From: Hymenobacter yonginensis
GTDB lineage: Bacteria; Bacteroidota; Bacteroidia; Cytophagales; Hymenobacteraceae
Reading direction: 5' to 3'
NCBI RefSeq assembly: GCF_027625995.1
Contig: NZ_CP115396.1
Coordinates: forward strand, 1,922,001 to 1,986,000
Length of the DNA stretch: 64,000 nucleotides
Every line of letters starts with the position of its first letter. The first letter of the stretch is position 1. The notes beneath the pieces were generated by a model. It was not told the DNA's origin. It saw only the letters and a list, made by a program, of their open reading frames with translations, and ran no database searches. Both the position numbers and the translations under genes were made by a program. Positions 9,838 through 18,386 of the stretch are shown here, in pieces.

Positions 9838-11121
9838 ATGATACACAGCAAACAACGATTCTGGGCTACGCTGCTGGTACTGGTGTGCCTGCTGGCCGGG
9901 CCGGGCGCGGCCTGGGCCAACCAGGTGCTCATCCCGATGGACAACACCCAGAAAGAGCACCTCAAGGCCTACGGCATTGCCTACTGGCTGCTCGGCAAGC
10001 AGATTGAGGTTGACTGGCTGCTCAACTACCGCGGCGGCTCGTTTGCCTGCGAAGTAGCGCCCGGCGTGGAAAACGAGCTGGCCGTGCGCGGCGTCACGTA
10101 CCAAGTGATTTCCGGCGCCCAGTATAACGGCATCCTCTCCGAAATAGCCGACCCCAACGCCAACATGGACATCATGAAGCTGGAGAAGGTGCCCAAAATT
10201 GCGGTGTACACGCCCAAAGGCAAGCAGCCCTGGGACGACGCCGTGACGCTGGTGCTGGGCTACGCCGAAATTCCCTACGACCAGATCTACGACGACGACG
10301 TGCTCGACGGCAAGCTGCCTAAGTACGACTGGCTGCACCTGCACCACGAGGATTTCACGGGCGAGTATGGCAAATTCTTCGCCCAGTACCGCAACCGGCC
10401 CTGGTACCAGCAGCAGCAGCGCGAGTCGGAGGCCACGGCCAAGCGGCACGGTTTTGCCAAAGTCAGCCAGATGAAGGGCGCGGTGGTGGTGAAGATGCAG
10501 GAGTTTATTGCCGGCGGCGGCTTCCAGTTTGCCATGTGCTCGGCCACCGACACCTACGATATTGCGCTGGCCGGCCTGGGCGTGGACATGGTGGAAAACA
10601 TGTATGACGGCGACGCCGCCGACCCCGCCGCGCAAAGCAAGCTCAACTTCAACCGCACGCTGGCCTTCCAGAACTTCCAGCTGGTGCGCGACCCGTACCA
10701 GTACGAGTACAGCAACATCGACATGCAGCCCCAGGAGCGCGGCGTCTACGAAGACAACGACTACTTCCAGCTGTTCACGTTCTCGGCCAAGTACGACCCG
10801 GTGCCCACCATGCTCACCCAGGACCACGAAAAGACCATCAAGGGCTTTATGGGTCAGACCACGGCTTTCCGCAAGCAGTTGGTGAAGCCCGACGTGGTGG
10901 TGATGGGCGATAACAAGGCCTCGGGCGAAATCCGCTACATGCATGGCACGCTGGGCAAAGGCACCTGGACCTTTTATGGCGGCCACGACCCCGAAGACTA
11001 CCAGCACCTGGTAGAAGAAGAGCCCACCGACCTGGCCCTGCACCCCAATTCGCCCGGCTACCGTCTCATCCTCAACAACGTGCTGTTTCCGGCCGCCAAA
11101 AAGAAGAAGCAGAAAACCTGA
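9838..11121 (+). CDS. Secreted Bacteroidota protein of unknown function (family often labelled asparagine synthetase B)
   Basis: A 427-residue protein with a signal peptide (MIHSKQRFWATLLVLVCLLA, cleavage after AWA). The mature part starts NQVLIPMDNTQKEHLKAYGIAYW and continues with WLLNYRGGSF, a combination I recall from Bacteroidota proteins carrying the label asparagine synthetase B. I see no glutaminase Cys2 nor a PP-loop SGGxDS motif, so that label looks unjustified. The body has a Gly-rich FIAGGGFQFAMCSATDTYD segment and GTWTFYGGHDPEDYQH near the C-terminus, and it ends in a Lys-rich tail. A periplasmic or outer-membrane-associated role is likely. ATG 9838 was chosen because the signal peptide starts there. 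Confidence 0.75.
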   Translation: MIHSKQRFWATLLVLVCLLAGPGAAWANQVLIPMDNTQKEHLKAYGIAYWLLGKQIEVDWLLNYRGGSFACEVAPGVENELAVRGVTYQVISGAQYNGILSEIADPNANMDIMKLEKVPKIAVYTPKGKQPWDDAVTLVLGYAEIPYDQIYDDDVLDGKLPKYDWLHLHHEDFTGEYGKFFAQYRNRPWYQQQQRESEATAKRHGFAKVSQMKGAVVVKMQEFIAGGGFQFAMCSATDTYDIALAGLGVDMVENMYDGDAADPAAQSKLNFNRTLAFQNFQLVRDPYQYEYSNIDMQPQERGVYEDNDYFQLFTFSAKYDPVPTMLTQDHEKTIKGFMGQTTAFRKQLVKPDVVVMGDNKASGEIRYMHGTLGKGTWTFYGGHDPEDYQHLVEEEPTDLALHPNSPGYRLILNNVLFPAAKKKKQKT

Positions 11122-11142
11122 GTCAGCCGGTTTTTAAGCCAC

Positions 11143-11180
11143 AAGAAAGGCCCGAACAGACTGCTGATCGGGCCTTTCTT
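11143..11180 (+). terminator. Intrinsic terminator between convergent genes
   Basis: Stem AAGAAAGGCCCG (11143-11154) pairs with CGGGCCTTTCTT (11169-11180). It sits 22 nt after the stop of the secreted protein and just before the stop of the convergent gene at 11202. Confidence 0.75.
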
Positions 11181-11201
11181 ATGGCTGTTTTTTGGCGAAG
11201 C

Positions 11202-11660
11202 TTACTTGCTGAGCCGCACCATGCGCTGGGCTATTTCGGGTAGGTCGGCGGTTTTTTCGGGGTCTACGTCCATGGTGAGCTGCACGACCACGGGCTGGCC
11301 TTTGGCCGTGCCGTAGAAGATCAGCTGATACTCCTCGCCACCTTCAATGGCGTAGCTGAGGCGGTGGCCTTTAGCGGGCGTATCCAGGATGAACGCCTCA
11401 AACGGCTGGTCTTCGGCAGGCTTGTGCTTTTTCATTTCCGTCTTCACCATGGTTTCCACCACGGGTAGCAACTGGCCGTGGTTGAGGTAAAACCAGTTGA
11501 GCTGGTACCGCTCGCAGCGCACGGAGTAGCTGGTTTCGGGGGCGCAGCCGGCGGGCACCGAAATATTTACGCCGCAAAAGTTGATGGTGGCCGGCGGCGT
11601 GGTTTGTGCGAGGCACAAGCCCGGCATCAGCCAAAAAGCAAGCAAAAACAGTTTCTTCAT
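11202..11660 (-). CDS. Small secreted protein of unknown function
   Basis: A 152-residue protein with a clear signal peptide (MKKLFLLAFWLMPGLCLAQ). The mature domain has three Cys, in INFCGVNISVPAGC and VRCERYQLNWFY, and ends in a Lys/Arg-rich helix. I do not recognise a family. The strands and conserved-looking INFCGV opening suggest a small periplasmic beta-domain. The next gene upstream, miaE, is on the same strand 75 nt away, so they could be co-transcribed. Confidence 0.6.
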   Translation of the reverse strand: MKKLFLLAFWLMPGLCLAQTTPPATINFCGVNISVPAGCAPETSYSVRCERYQLNWFYLNHGQLLPVVETMVKTEMKKHKPAEDQPFEAFILDTPAKGHRLSYAIEGGEEYQLIFYGTAKGQPVVVQLTMDVDPEKTADLPEIAQRMVRLSK

Positions 11661-11735
11661 TGAAAGCAGAAATAACCCTAATCAAGCCCAATATACTGCC
11701 AGAAATTACGCTGGCAAGTACAGGTTAAACTGGCC

Positions 11736-12344
11736 CTAGTGCATCCGGTCGTCGCGGACGGGCAGGCTGGTTACTATTTCGCCTTCAATTTTGAGTAGCT
11801 CCTGCAGGCGCTCCTCCACTTGCTTCGGGTCGCAGTACTCCTTGGCCAGTTCCACGTAGCTAACGAAGTGGCCCGCTTCGGACACCATCAGCTCGTAGTA
11901 GAACTTGCTCAGCTCGGGGTCCGGAATGTGCTTCCAGAGCAGCTTGAACCGCTCGCAGCTGCGCGCCTCAATCAGGGCCGATACCAGCAGCTGGTCCATG
12001 AGCTGCCGCTCGCGGGCACCGCCTTTGCGCACGTGCGTCAGCAGCTGCACCACGTACTCGTCGCGGCGGGGGCGGCCCAGGGCGTAGCCGCGCTTGCGCA
12101 GCTCCAGCAGCACCCGCTCGAAGTGGCCCCACTCCTCGGCCACCAAGTCGGTCAGCTCATCCACGAGACGGGTTTTCTCGGGGTAGTGAATGATCATGCT
12201 GATGCCCGTGCTGGCGGCTTTCTGCTCGCACCAGGCGTGGTCGACCAAGATATCCTCGATGTTTTTGCTGGCAATATCCACCCACCGCGGATCGGTGTTG
12301 AGCTTCAGCTTGAGGATGGTTTTTTCTCTTTCTGCAGGTTCCAT
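11736..12344 (-). CDS. miaE: tRNA-(ms2io6A)-hydroxylase MiaE
   Basis: Non-heme diiron monooxygenase that hydroxylates the isopentenyl group of 2-methylthio-N6-isopentenyladenosine-37 in tRNA, making ms2io6A. The 202 residues fold as a ferritin-like four-helix bundle with carboxylate/His ligands visible in NIEDILVDHAWCEQKAA, DLVAEEWGHFERVL, SALIEARSCERFKLL and LMVSEAGHFVSYVELA. It acts on the product of MiaB, which is encoded 11 kb away at 23244. The enzyme needs O2, consistent with an aerobic organism. Confidence 0.92.
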   Translation of the reverse strand: MEPAEREKTILKLKLNTDPRWVDIASKNIEDILVDHAWCEQKAASTGISMIIHYPEKTRLVDELTDLVAEEWGHFERVLLELRKRGYALGRPRRDEYVVQLLTHVRKGGARERQLMDQLLVSALIEARSCERFKLLWKHIPDPELSKFYYELMVSEAGHFVSYVELAKEYCDPKQVEERLQELLKIEGEIVTSLPVRDDRMH

Positions 12345-12354
12345 TGTCGGATGT

Positions 12355-12445
12355 GTTGAATGGTTGAATGGCTAGATGGTTGAATGGTTGTATGGCTGGC
12401 CGTTTATCAATTCAGCCATTCAACCATTTAGCCATACAACCATGT
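12355..12445. repeat. Inverted repeat built from TGGTTGAATGGCT units
   Basis: Left arm units (TGGTTGAATGG, repeated) and right arm (AGCCATTCAACCATTTAGCC) form an imperfect hairpin of about 28 bp around a 20-nt loop. The element fills the gap between the porin stop and the miaE start. A related single-arm fragment occurs at 26789-26815, so the unit is dispersed. Confidence 0.65.
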
Positions 12446-12449
12446 AACA

Positions 12450-14384
12450 TCAATCAAAGAACTGCCACCGCAGCCCGAACTCGAAGCGGCGGGGCAGGCC
12501 GGTGTAGTAGGGCGTGGTGAAGTAGCCGTTGCGCAGCAGGCCTTGGTTGACGTAGGCTACCTTCAGAAACACAGCCACCGTCTTGATGTCGCCGCTCAGA
12601 AACACGTCGGCCACGGCAAAGTTGCCGGCCGTGAAGTTGTCCTGCACGAAGAACTGCTGGGTGCTGGGGCTGTAGTTGTAAGGCTTCCAGGTGGACTGGT
12701 AGTACACCTCGGCCCCGATCTGGCCGAACAGCGCTTTCTTGAACAGGTAGCCCTGATAGTAGATTTTGCTGTTGGTGACGAGGGCCGGAATCCGCAGGCC
12801 TTCCTGGTCGCCGCCCTGGGTAGCGTGGGCCTGGTTGTCGAGGAAGATGTTGCCCACGTTGAAGCGGTGCCGCGCCGACAGGGTCAGCAGGCGGCGGTCT
12901 TCGCCGAGCTGCGCCGGCTCGCCATTAGCCCCATAATACACCAGCGAGGTGATGTTGATGATGGCGCCCGAGGCCTCCAGGCGGTGCCGGCCCAGGGTCT
13001 GGTCGAGGCGGGCGCTGAGCTGGTTGACCTTGGTGTTGTCGAAGCTGTTGGCCCAGCGGTAGTGGTTGCCATCGAACTGCTCCTGCGTGAGTGTGGGCGA
13101 GTAGCTGGAGCTCAGCAGCTCGCCGGTGAGCGGGCCCAGCCGCGCCGCGCCGCGCACCCAGTATTCCTGGTTGCGGTCGGGATTTTCCACGTCGAGGGCA
13201 AACACCTCCCCGGCCGTTTCGATGGCGAATATCTTGTAGTTGAAGTCGGCCGTGCCGCCCGCAAATACCTGGCTGTAGGTATTGCCGTCGGCCGCGGCGG
13301 GCCGCAGCTGGCCCGTATCACCGATGCTGGGCACGCCCACCAAGTGGCGCGTGGCCAGCGAGAGGCTGCGGTGCCGGGCATACAGACGGTACTGCACGGT
13401 GGAACTGCGGCCCAGCACGCCAAAGGTGTTTTCCAGCCGCTGCGTCTCCGCCCGGTCGTCGGTAGCCGTGGTGTTGAGCAATGTCCGCGGGTAAAAAAGC
13501 AGCTGGGATGTTGTTGTATTTCTTGGCAGCTTCTCGTCCTGAAAACGGTTTGCCTGCCGGCGCCAATCGATAATGTGAAATGCCGTGAGGCCACGACCTA
13601 CCAGCCGATAAGAATGTGCCAGCCGCAGCCCGTCGCGTTGCTCGTAACTAGAAGCATCGGATAGCCTGGGGCGTTCATCGCCGTAATCGAAAAGCTGGCT
13701 GAGCACTGTATCACGCAGTGTGGCAAGCGCGGGGGCATTCTGGGGCTGAATGCCACCCTGTTCGACTGCACGGTGGCGCACGTTGTTGTAGTTGAACAGC
13801 GCGTGGTAGCGCTCGTCGGTGCTTTCGAAGCGGGCGAAAAACAGGAAATTACTGTGCTCGACCAGCGACTCGCGCGGGTTGGTGGTGTAGAGCTTATTGG
13901 CCGCAATCCGCTCGTAGGCTAGGCCCACGCTGGCTTTCTTGCTGATGCTGCGCGTGTACGACAGCTCAAATACCTGCTCGCCGTTGCCGCCCTGAATGAA
14001 GCGGAAGAACGTGTACGGCGACTTGGAATCGTAGTAGGGAATGGTGGCCGGGTCGCGGGCGTACCGGTCGAAGGAGTTGCGGCCGAGGCGGGCGCCCAGC
14101 TCCATATTCGGGCGCCAGAGCAGCGGCCGGGCCGCCGTACCCACGTGCCCCAGGTCCTGGTGGAAGGTGCTGTCGTGGTACCAGTTGCGGGCCGAGGGGA
14201 AATTGGTGAGCGTGGTATCGATGATGCGGCCTTCGGTCTGGTCGCGCAGCAGGTCGGCCTCGCGCAGCACGCGGGTGGTGCGGGCGCTGTAGAGCACTTT
14301 AGTGGAGTCGTCGAGCACCTGGGCCCGCCCGGTGGCCGCCCCGGCCAGTAACACCACAAGCAGCACCAGTAGCCGGATATTCAT
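12450..14384 (-). CDS. Putative porin, outer-membrane beta-barrel
   Basis: A 644-residue secreted protein. The signal peptide is MNIRLLVLLVVLLAGAATGRAQ. The remainder alternates short amphipathic strands rich in Tyr, Phe and Arg (YTFFRFIQGGNGEQVFELSY, FALDVENPDRNQEYWVRGAA, YYTGLPRRFEFGLRWQFFD) and ends in Phe plus one residue, as beta-barrel proteins do. This fits the Bacteroidota Putative_porin family. Its start lies 22 nt after the lpxK stop, so lpxK and the porin are probably one transcript. The longer upstream frame overlaps lpxK and lacks a sensible signal, so ATG 14384 was chosen. Transported solute unknown. Confidence 0.82.
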   Translation of the reverse strand: MNIRLLVLLVVLLAGAATGRAQVLDDSTKVLYSARTTRVLREADLLRDQTEGRIIDTTLTNFPSARNWYHDSTFHQDLGHVGTAARPLLWRPNMELGARLGRNSFDRYARDPATIPYYDSKSPYTFFRFIQGGNGEQVFELSYTRSISKKASVGLAYERIAANKLYTTNPRESLVEHSNFLFFARFESTDERYHALFNYNNVRHRAVEQGGIQPQNAPALATLRDTVLSQLFDYGDERPRLSDASSYEQRDGLRLAHSYRLVGRGLTAFHIIDWRRQANRFQDEKLPRNTTTSQLLFYPRTLLNTTATDDRAETQRLENTFGVLGRSSTVQYRLYARHRSLSLATRHLVGVPSIGDTGQLRPAAADGNTYSQVFAGGTADFNYKIFAIETAGEVFALDVENPDRNQEYWVRGAARLGPLTGELLSSSYSPTLTQEQFDGNHYRWANSFDNTKVNQLSARLDQTLGRHRLEASGAIINITSLVYYGANGEPAQLGEDRRLLTLSARHRFNVGNIFLDNQAHATQGGDQEGLRIPALVTNSKIYYQGYLFKKALFGQIGAEVYYQSTWKPYNYSPSTQQFFVQDNFTAGNFAVADVFLSGDIKTVAVFLKVAYVNQGLLRNGYFTTPYYTGLPRRFEFGLRWQFFD

Positions 14385-14406
14385 ACGCAACGAAGGCAAC
14401 AATAAG

Positions 14407-15471
14407 TCAGACAACAGCTTGGGGCTGAATGAAGGGTGACAGCAGCTGGCGCAGGCGGGCAGCGCCATCGGCCAGAAACTCCACGGTGATAGGAATGTAG
14501 AAAACGGGCAGGCGGGCTATTTCCGTATGCAGCGCGGGCGCCAGCAGCCGGGTGGCGTCTTTCTGCGTGGTAAAAATACAACGTCCGGGCCCGCAATGCG
14601 CGGCCACGGCTGCAATTTCCGCGGCCGTGAAGCTGTGGTGGTCGGCGAAGGCGGCGTGATGCACCACCTGGAAGCCCGCCGCCGTGAGGTACTCCAGCAG
14701 CGGTCCGGGCTGGGCAATGCCCGTCAGGAGCACGATTTCCGGCCCGCCCGGGGCTGGCGGGGCCGCGCTGCCGGCCAGCGGCACCGGCGCGGCGTAGGCA
14801 TAAGTGGAAAACAGCACTGGCACCTCGGGGCGGGCGTAGCGACGGATGCGGCGCGCAATTTCCTGCTGCCGGGCGGCGTCAAGGTCAGCGTCGCACTTGG
14901 TCACCACCACCACGTCGGCGCGGCGGGCGCCGGCACGGCTTTCGCGCAGGCGCCCGGCGGGCAGCACGTAGTCATCGTAAAAAGGCCGGTGCTGCTCGGT
15001 GAGCAGCACGCTGAAATCGGGCTGCACGCGGCGGTGCTGGTAGGCGTCGTCGAGCACCACCGCCCCCACCTGGGGCAGGGCAAACAGCTGGTTGAGGCCG
15101 GTCAGGCGGTCTTCGCAGACGGCCACCGGCACGGCGCCGCCAAAATCCTGGTAGTGCTGCAGCGGCTCGTCGCCGAAGGTTTCGGCGGTTTCCTGGGCGT
15201 TGCCGAGGCGGAAGCCGCGGGTGCGGCGGCCGTAGCCGCGGCTCAAAATGGCCGGCTGCCGGCCCTGGCGCAGCAGCTCGCGCACCAGCCAAGCCACATG
15301 CGGCGTTTTGCCGGTACCGCCCACCCGCAGGTTGCCCACGCTCAGCACCGGTCCCGGCCAGAAATTCCCGGACGACTTACGGCCCGTATCATACAGCCAG
15401 TTGCGCACGGCCATCACGCCGGCATAAAGCCAGCTGAAGGGCAGCAGCAACAGCGTCAGGAACGGGGGCAT
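14407..15471 (-). CDS. lpxK: Tetraacyldisaccharide 4'-kinase LpxK
   Basis: Inner-membrane kinase adding the 4'-phosphate to the lipid A disaccharide precursor. The 354 residues start with an N-terminal hydrophobic helix (MPPFLTLLLLPFSWLYAGVM). The modified P-loop is in GNLRVGGTGKTPHVAWLV, followed by LSRGYGRRTRGF and DDAYQHR, which are LpxK hallmarks. The length matches the family. ATG 15471 was chosen because the conserved N-terminus begins there and a -7 box ends 6 nt upstream. It is followed after 22 nt by the porin gene. It shows that the organism makes lipid A. Confidence 0.95.
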   Translation of the reverse strand: MPPFLTLLLLPFSWLYAGVMAVRNWLYDTGRKSSGNFWPGPVLSVGNLRVGGTGKTPHVAWLVRELLRQGRQPAILSRGYGRRTRGFRLGNAQETAETFGDEPLQHYQDFGGAVPVAVCEDRLTGLNQLFALPQVGAVVLDDAYQHRRVQPDFSVLLTEQHRPFYDDYVLPAGRLRESRAGARRADVVVVTKCDADLDAARQQEIARRIRRYARPEVPVLFSTYAYAAPVPLAGSAAPPAPGGPEIVLLTGIAQPGPLLEYLTAAGFQVVHHAAFADHHSFTAAEIAAVAAHCGPGRCIFTTQKDATRLLAPALHTEIARLPVFYIPITVEFLADGAARLRQLLSPFIQPQAVV

Positions 15472-15477
15472 AGGCGG

Positions 15478-15485
15478 CAAAGGTA
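15478..15485 (-). promoter_or_regulatory. -7 box TACCTTTG just before lpxK
   Basis: A full TAnnTTTG match on the minus strand ends 6 nt before ATG 15471, implying a leaderless or near-leaderless lpxK mRNA. No -33 element is evident. Confidence 0.5.
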
Positions 15486-15507
15486 GCGCAGCAGGGCCTT
15501 GTGTACC

Positions 15508-15659
15508 GTAGAGACGCAATATTTTGCGTCTCGTCGTTGCTGATGTTGTTTTAGCTGTGATTCCGGGCCGGGAAGTTGTACTCGTCGGGCAGCGCGAGGA
15601 GTCCAGCCAGCGTGGCAAACAACGTCAGCAACGAAGAGACGCGAATACGCGTCTCTACA
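15508..15659. repeat. Dispersed palindromic element, family A (GTAGAGACGC), copy 1
   Basis: Two inverted arms: GTAGAGACGCAATATTTTGC... with GTTGCTGATGTTGTT (15508-15550), and AACAACGTCAGCAAC followed by ...GCGTCTCTAC (15618-15659). Each arm also folds on itself through GAGACGC and GCGTCTC. The element lies between divergent lpxK and the uracil-DNA glycosylase gene, and its right end is 4 nt before that start codon. Confidence 0.75.
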
Positions 15660-15663
15660 GGCC

Positions 15664-16353
15664 ATGCCCGATACCTTCGCCAGCCGATTGCTGCAACTGC
15701 TTACCACGTTTCCGCCGGCCCCCACCCTGCCTGACGGAGTGCAGGCCTACAACCCCTATCAGGAGCCGGCCGTGGCGGCGCTGCTCACGCAGTTTGCGCA
15801 GAAATTCTACGCCGACCACCAGCCGCGGGTGGCGCTGCTGGGCATCAACCCGGGCCGGTTCGGGGCAGGCCGCACCGGCGTGGCCTTCACCGATCCGGCC
15901 GCCCTCTCTGAGCACTGCCACATCCCCAACGACCAGCCGCGCCACCCCGAGCTCAGCAGCCAGTTTGTGTACCGGGTAATTGCCGAGCTGGGCGGCCCGA
16001 CCGAGTTCTACCGCCACTTCTACCTGGGCTCCCTCTACCCGCTGGTGCTGCTGCGCGACGGCAAAAACTACAACTATTACGACTCGCCGGCCCTGCAACG
16101 GGCCCTGGAGCCCGAAATCCGGGTGGCGCTGCAACGGCAGGTAACTGAGTTGGGACTGGCTCGGCACGCGGCCGTCTGCCTGGGCCGCCGCAACGGGCTG
16201 CTCTTCGAGAAGCTGAACCAGGAGCTGAAACTCTTTGACAGAATTGTTGTGCTGGATCATCCGCGCTACCTGATGCAGTACAAGCGCCGCGAGCTACCCG
16301 ATCAGGTAGCGCGCTATACAGATGTGTTGCTTGAAGTAAAAACGATGAATTGA
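15664..16353 (+). CDS. Uracil-DNA glycosylase family protein (SMUG1/DUF4918-like)
   Basis: Probable base-excision repair glycosylase. The 229 residues contain ALLGINPGRFGAGRTGVAF, which matches the SMUG1-type water-activating loop (GxNPGPFGxxxTGVPF). Near the C-terminus VVLDHPRYLMQY supplies the His of the leucine-intercalation loop. The intervening FVYRVI and FYRHFYLGSLYPL segments fit the DUF4918 subgroup of Bacteroidota. Activity on uracil or 5-hydroxymethyluracil is inferred. The start ATG is 4 nt after the family A repeat, so the promoter must lie inside or beyond the repeat. Confidence 0.85.
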   Translation: MPDTFASRLLQLLTTFPPAPTLPDGVQAYNPYQEPAVAALLTQFAQKFYADHQPRVALLGINPGRFGAGRTGVAFTDPAALSEHCHIPNDQPRHPELSSQFVYRVIAELGGPTEFYRHFYLGSLYPLVLLRDGKNYNYYDSPALQRALEPEIRVALQRQVTELGLARHAAVCLGRRNGLLFEKLNQELKLFDRIVVLDHPRYLMQYKRRELPDQVARYTDVLLEVKTMN

Positions 16354-16474
16354 AGCCAGCGGCGCAACTTGCGGCGGACCGGCGCAATAACCGTATGCGA
16401 AAACCGAACGGCCGCCTCCCGCGCCGAGACGACCGACGGTCAAATTTTTAATTCTCAATTTTTAATTGACTCCC

Positions 16475-17575
16475 ATGCCAACCGTTCAGGATCTGGCCCG
16501 CGCGCTGGAAGCCGCGGCGCCCCTCGCCTACCAGGAATCCTACGATAACGCCGGCCTGCAGTGCGGCAACCCCCAGCAGGAAATCACCGGCGTGCTGATT
16601 GCGCTGGACTGCACCCCGGCCGTGGTCGACGAAGCCATCCGGCGCGGCTGCAACGTGGTGGTGGCCCATCACCCGCTCATTTTCAAGCCCCTCAAGCGCC
16701 TCACCGGGGCCAACGAAGTGGAGCAGACGCTGCTCAAAGCCATCCGGCACGACGTGGCGCTCTACGCTGCTCACACCAACCTCGACAACGTGCGCCACGG
16801 CGTCAACCGCAAGCTGGCCGACAAGCTGGGGCTGCAGAATGTACGCATCCTCGAGCCCAAAACCGGCCTGCTGGCCAAGCTGGTCACCTACGTGCCCGCC
16901 ACCCACACCGAGGCCGTGCTGGCCGCCCTGTACGCCGCCGGCGCCGGTCAGATCGGCGACTACTCAGGGTGCAGCTTCCGCACCGATGGCACGTTCACGT
17001 TCACGCCCGGCCTAGGCACCAACCCGTTTGAGGGAAAGCCGGGCCAGCCCCACACTGGGCCCGAGCAGCGCGTGGAGGTGCTGCTGCCGTTGCACCTGCA
17101 GCGGGCCGCCCTGCAGGCCTTACGCCAGGTACACCCCTACGAGGAAGTGGCCTACGAAATCATTCAGCTGGAAAACGAAAACCAGGAAGTGGGCTCCGGC
17201 ATGGTGGGCGAGTTGCCCGAGGCCCTGAGCCCGCAGGCGTTCCGGCAGCGCCTCAAAGACGCCCTCGGCGTGCCCGTCGTCAAGCACACCGACTTCGACC
17301 AACCCATCCGGAAAGTGGCCATTTGCGGCGGGGCGGGCAGCTTCCTGATTGGCAAGGCCCGCGCCGCCGGCGCCGACGCCTACGTCACCGGCGACCTGAA
17401 ATACCACGAATATTTCCTGGCGGAAGGCCACTTACTGCTCTGCGACGTAGGACACTTTGAGAGCGAACAATTCACCGGTGAAATCTTCCGGGATTTGCTT
17501 ACCGCCAAGTTTGGAAGTACTTTTGCGCTCTTCATTGCCGAGACCTACACCAACCCCGTCCGATATGACTGCTAA
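16475..17575 (+). CDS. Nif3-like dinuclear metal centre protein
   Basis: NIF3/YbgI (DUF34) family; 366 residues. The metal-ligand motifs are VVVAHHPLIFKP (His-His near residue 65), AAHTNLDNVRHG and, at the C-terminus, YVTGDLKYHE and DVGHFESE. A central insert of about 100 residues (LVTYVPATHTEAVLAALY... to YEEVAYEI) is the PII-like domain found in the longer NIF3 proteins. Biochemical role is unsettled in the literature. The AT-rich tandem AATTTTTAATT just upstream (16442-16468) may be part of its promoter. The stop overlaps the next gene by 11 nt, indicating translational coupling. Confidence 0.93.
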   Translation: MPTVQDLARALEAAAPLAYQESYDNAGLQCGNPQQEITGVLIALDCTPAVVDEAIRRGCNVVVAHHPLIFKPLKRLTGANEVEQTLLKAIRHDVALYAAHTNLDNVRHGVNRKLADKLGLQNVRILEPKTGLLAKLVTYVPATHTEAVLAALYAAGAGQIGDYSGCSFRTDGTFTFTPGLGTNPFEGKPGQPHTGPEQRVEVLLPLHLQRAALQALRQVHPYEEVAYEIIQLENENQEVGSGMVGELPEALSPQAFRQRLKDALGVPVVKHTDFDQPIRKVAICGGAGSFLIGKARAAGADAYVTGDLKYHEYFLAEGHLLLCDVGHFESEQFTGEIFRDLLTAKFGSTFALFIAETYTNPVRYDC

Positions 17576-18323
17576 GACCGTCGCCACTGCCCCGGCCGAT
17601 GCCCCCGTTGCCAGCAAGCTGGAAGCCCTGCTCAACCTGCAACGCATTGACTCGCAGCTCGACGAAATCCGGCGCGTGCGCGGCGATTTGCCCGAAGAAG
17701 TACGCGACCTGGAAGACGAAATTGCCGGCTACGAGGTACGCGTAAGCAAGTTCGACGAGGAAATCTCCGGCCTCAACGACCAGATCAAACAGCGCAAGCA
17801 GGCCGCCAAAGATGCCGACGGCCTGATCAAGCGCTACGAAGACCAGCAGCAGAACGTGCGCAACAACCGCGAGTACGAGGCTATTGCCAAGGAAATCGAG
17901 TTGCAGAAGCTGGAAATCCAGATTTCTGAAAAGAAAATCAAGGAGGCCCAGTACCAGATCGACATGAAGAATGTGGAGATTGGTGGCACCAAGCAGAAGC
18001 TGGAAGAGCGCAAGAAAGACCTTGAGAACAAGAAAGGCGAGCTGAACGTCATCGTGGGCGAAAGCGAAGCCGACGAGAAAAAGCTGCTGGATGAGCGCGA
18101 AGGCGCTAAGCAGCCTATCGAGGAGCGTCTCTACACCGCCTACACCCGCATCCGCGGCAACGTGCGCAACGGCTTGGCCGTGGTGACGGTGAAGCGCGAC
18201 GCTTGCGGCGGCTGCTTCAACACGGTGCCCCCGCAGCGCCAGGCCGACATCATCGCCCACAAGAAAATCATCGTGTGCGAGCACTGCGGCCGGGTTCTGG
18301 CCGACGTGGAAGCCCGGGCGTAA
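17565..18323 (+). CDS. Coiled-coil zinc-ribbon protein paired with Nif3
   Basis: A 252-residue cytoplasmic protein. Residues about 20-180 form a long antiparallel coiled coil (LDEIRRVRGDLPEEV, IKQRKQAAKDADGLIKRYED, EIQISEKKIKEAQYQ). The C-terminus carries a C4 zinc ribbon (ACGGCF ... VCEHCG), the arrangement of the zf-RING_7 family. It starts inside the Nif3-like gene; this pair is a recurring neighbour in many bacteria, implying a shared and probably nucleic-acid or ribosome-linked task, which is inference. ATG 17565 is preferred over the longer frame because upstream residues belong to the Nif3-like gene. Confidence 0.88.
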   Translation: MTAKTVATAPADAPVASKLEALLNLQRIDSQLDEIRRVRGDLPEEVRDLEDEIAGYEVRVSKFDEEISGLNDQIKQRKQAAKDADGLIKRYEDQQQNVRNNREYEAIAKEIELQKLEIQISEKKIKEAQYQIDMKNVEIGGTKQKLEERKKDLENKKGELNVIVGESEADEKKLLDEREGAKQPIEERLYTAYTRIRGNVRNGLAVVTVKRDACGGCFNTVPPQRQADIIAHKKIIVCEHCGRVLADVEARA

Positions 18324-18345
18324 GCGCTTTTTAGTTGAAAACTGC

Positions 18346-18375
18346 GAAAGGAACGGCCTTGTGTCGTTCCTTTTT
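18346..18375 (+). terminator. Intrinsic terminator after the zinc-ribbon gene
   Basis: Stem GAAAGGAACG with CGTTCCTTT and a following T-rich run, 23 nt after the stop codon. Confidence 0.75.
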
Positions 18376-18386
18376 CTTTTGCCTGA

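Noticed and set aside
9838-11121. Asparagine synthetase
   Set aside because: No glutaminase Cys and no PP-loop; the protein is exported.
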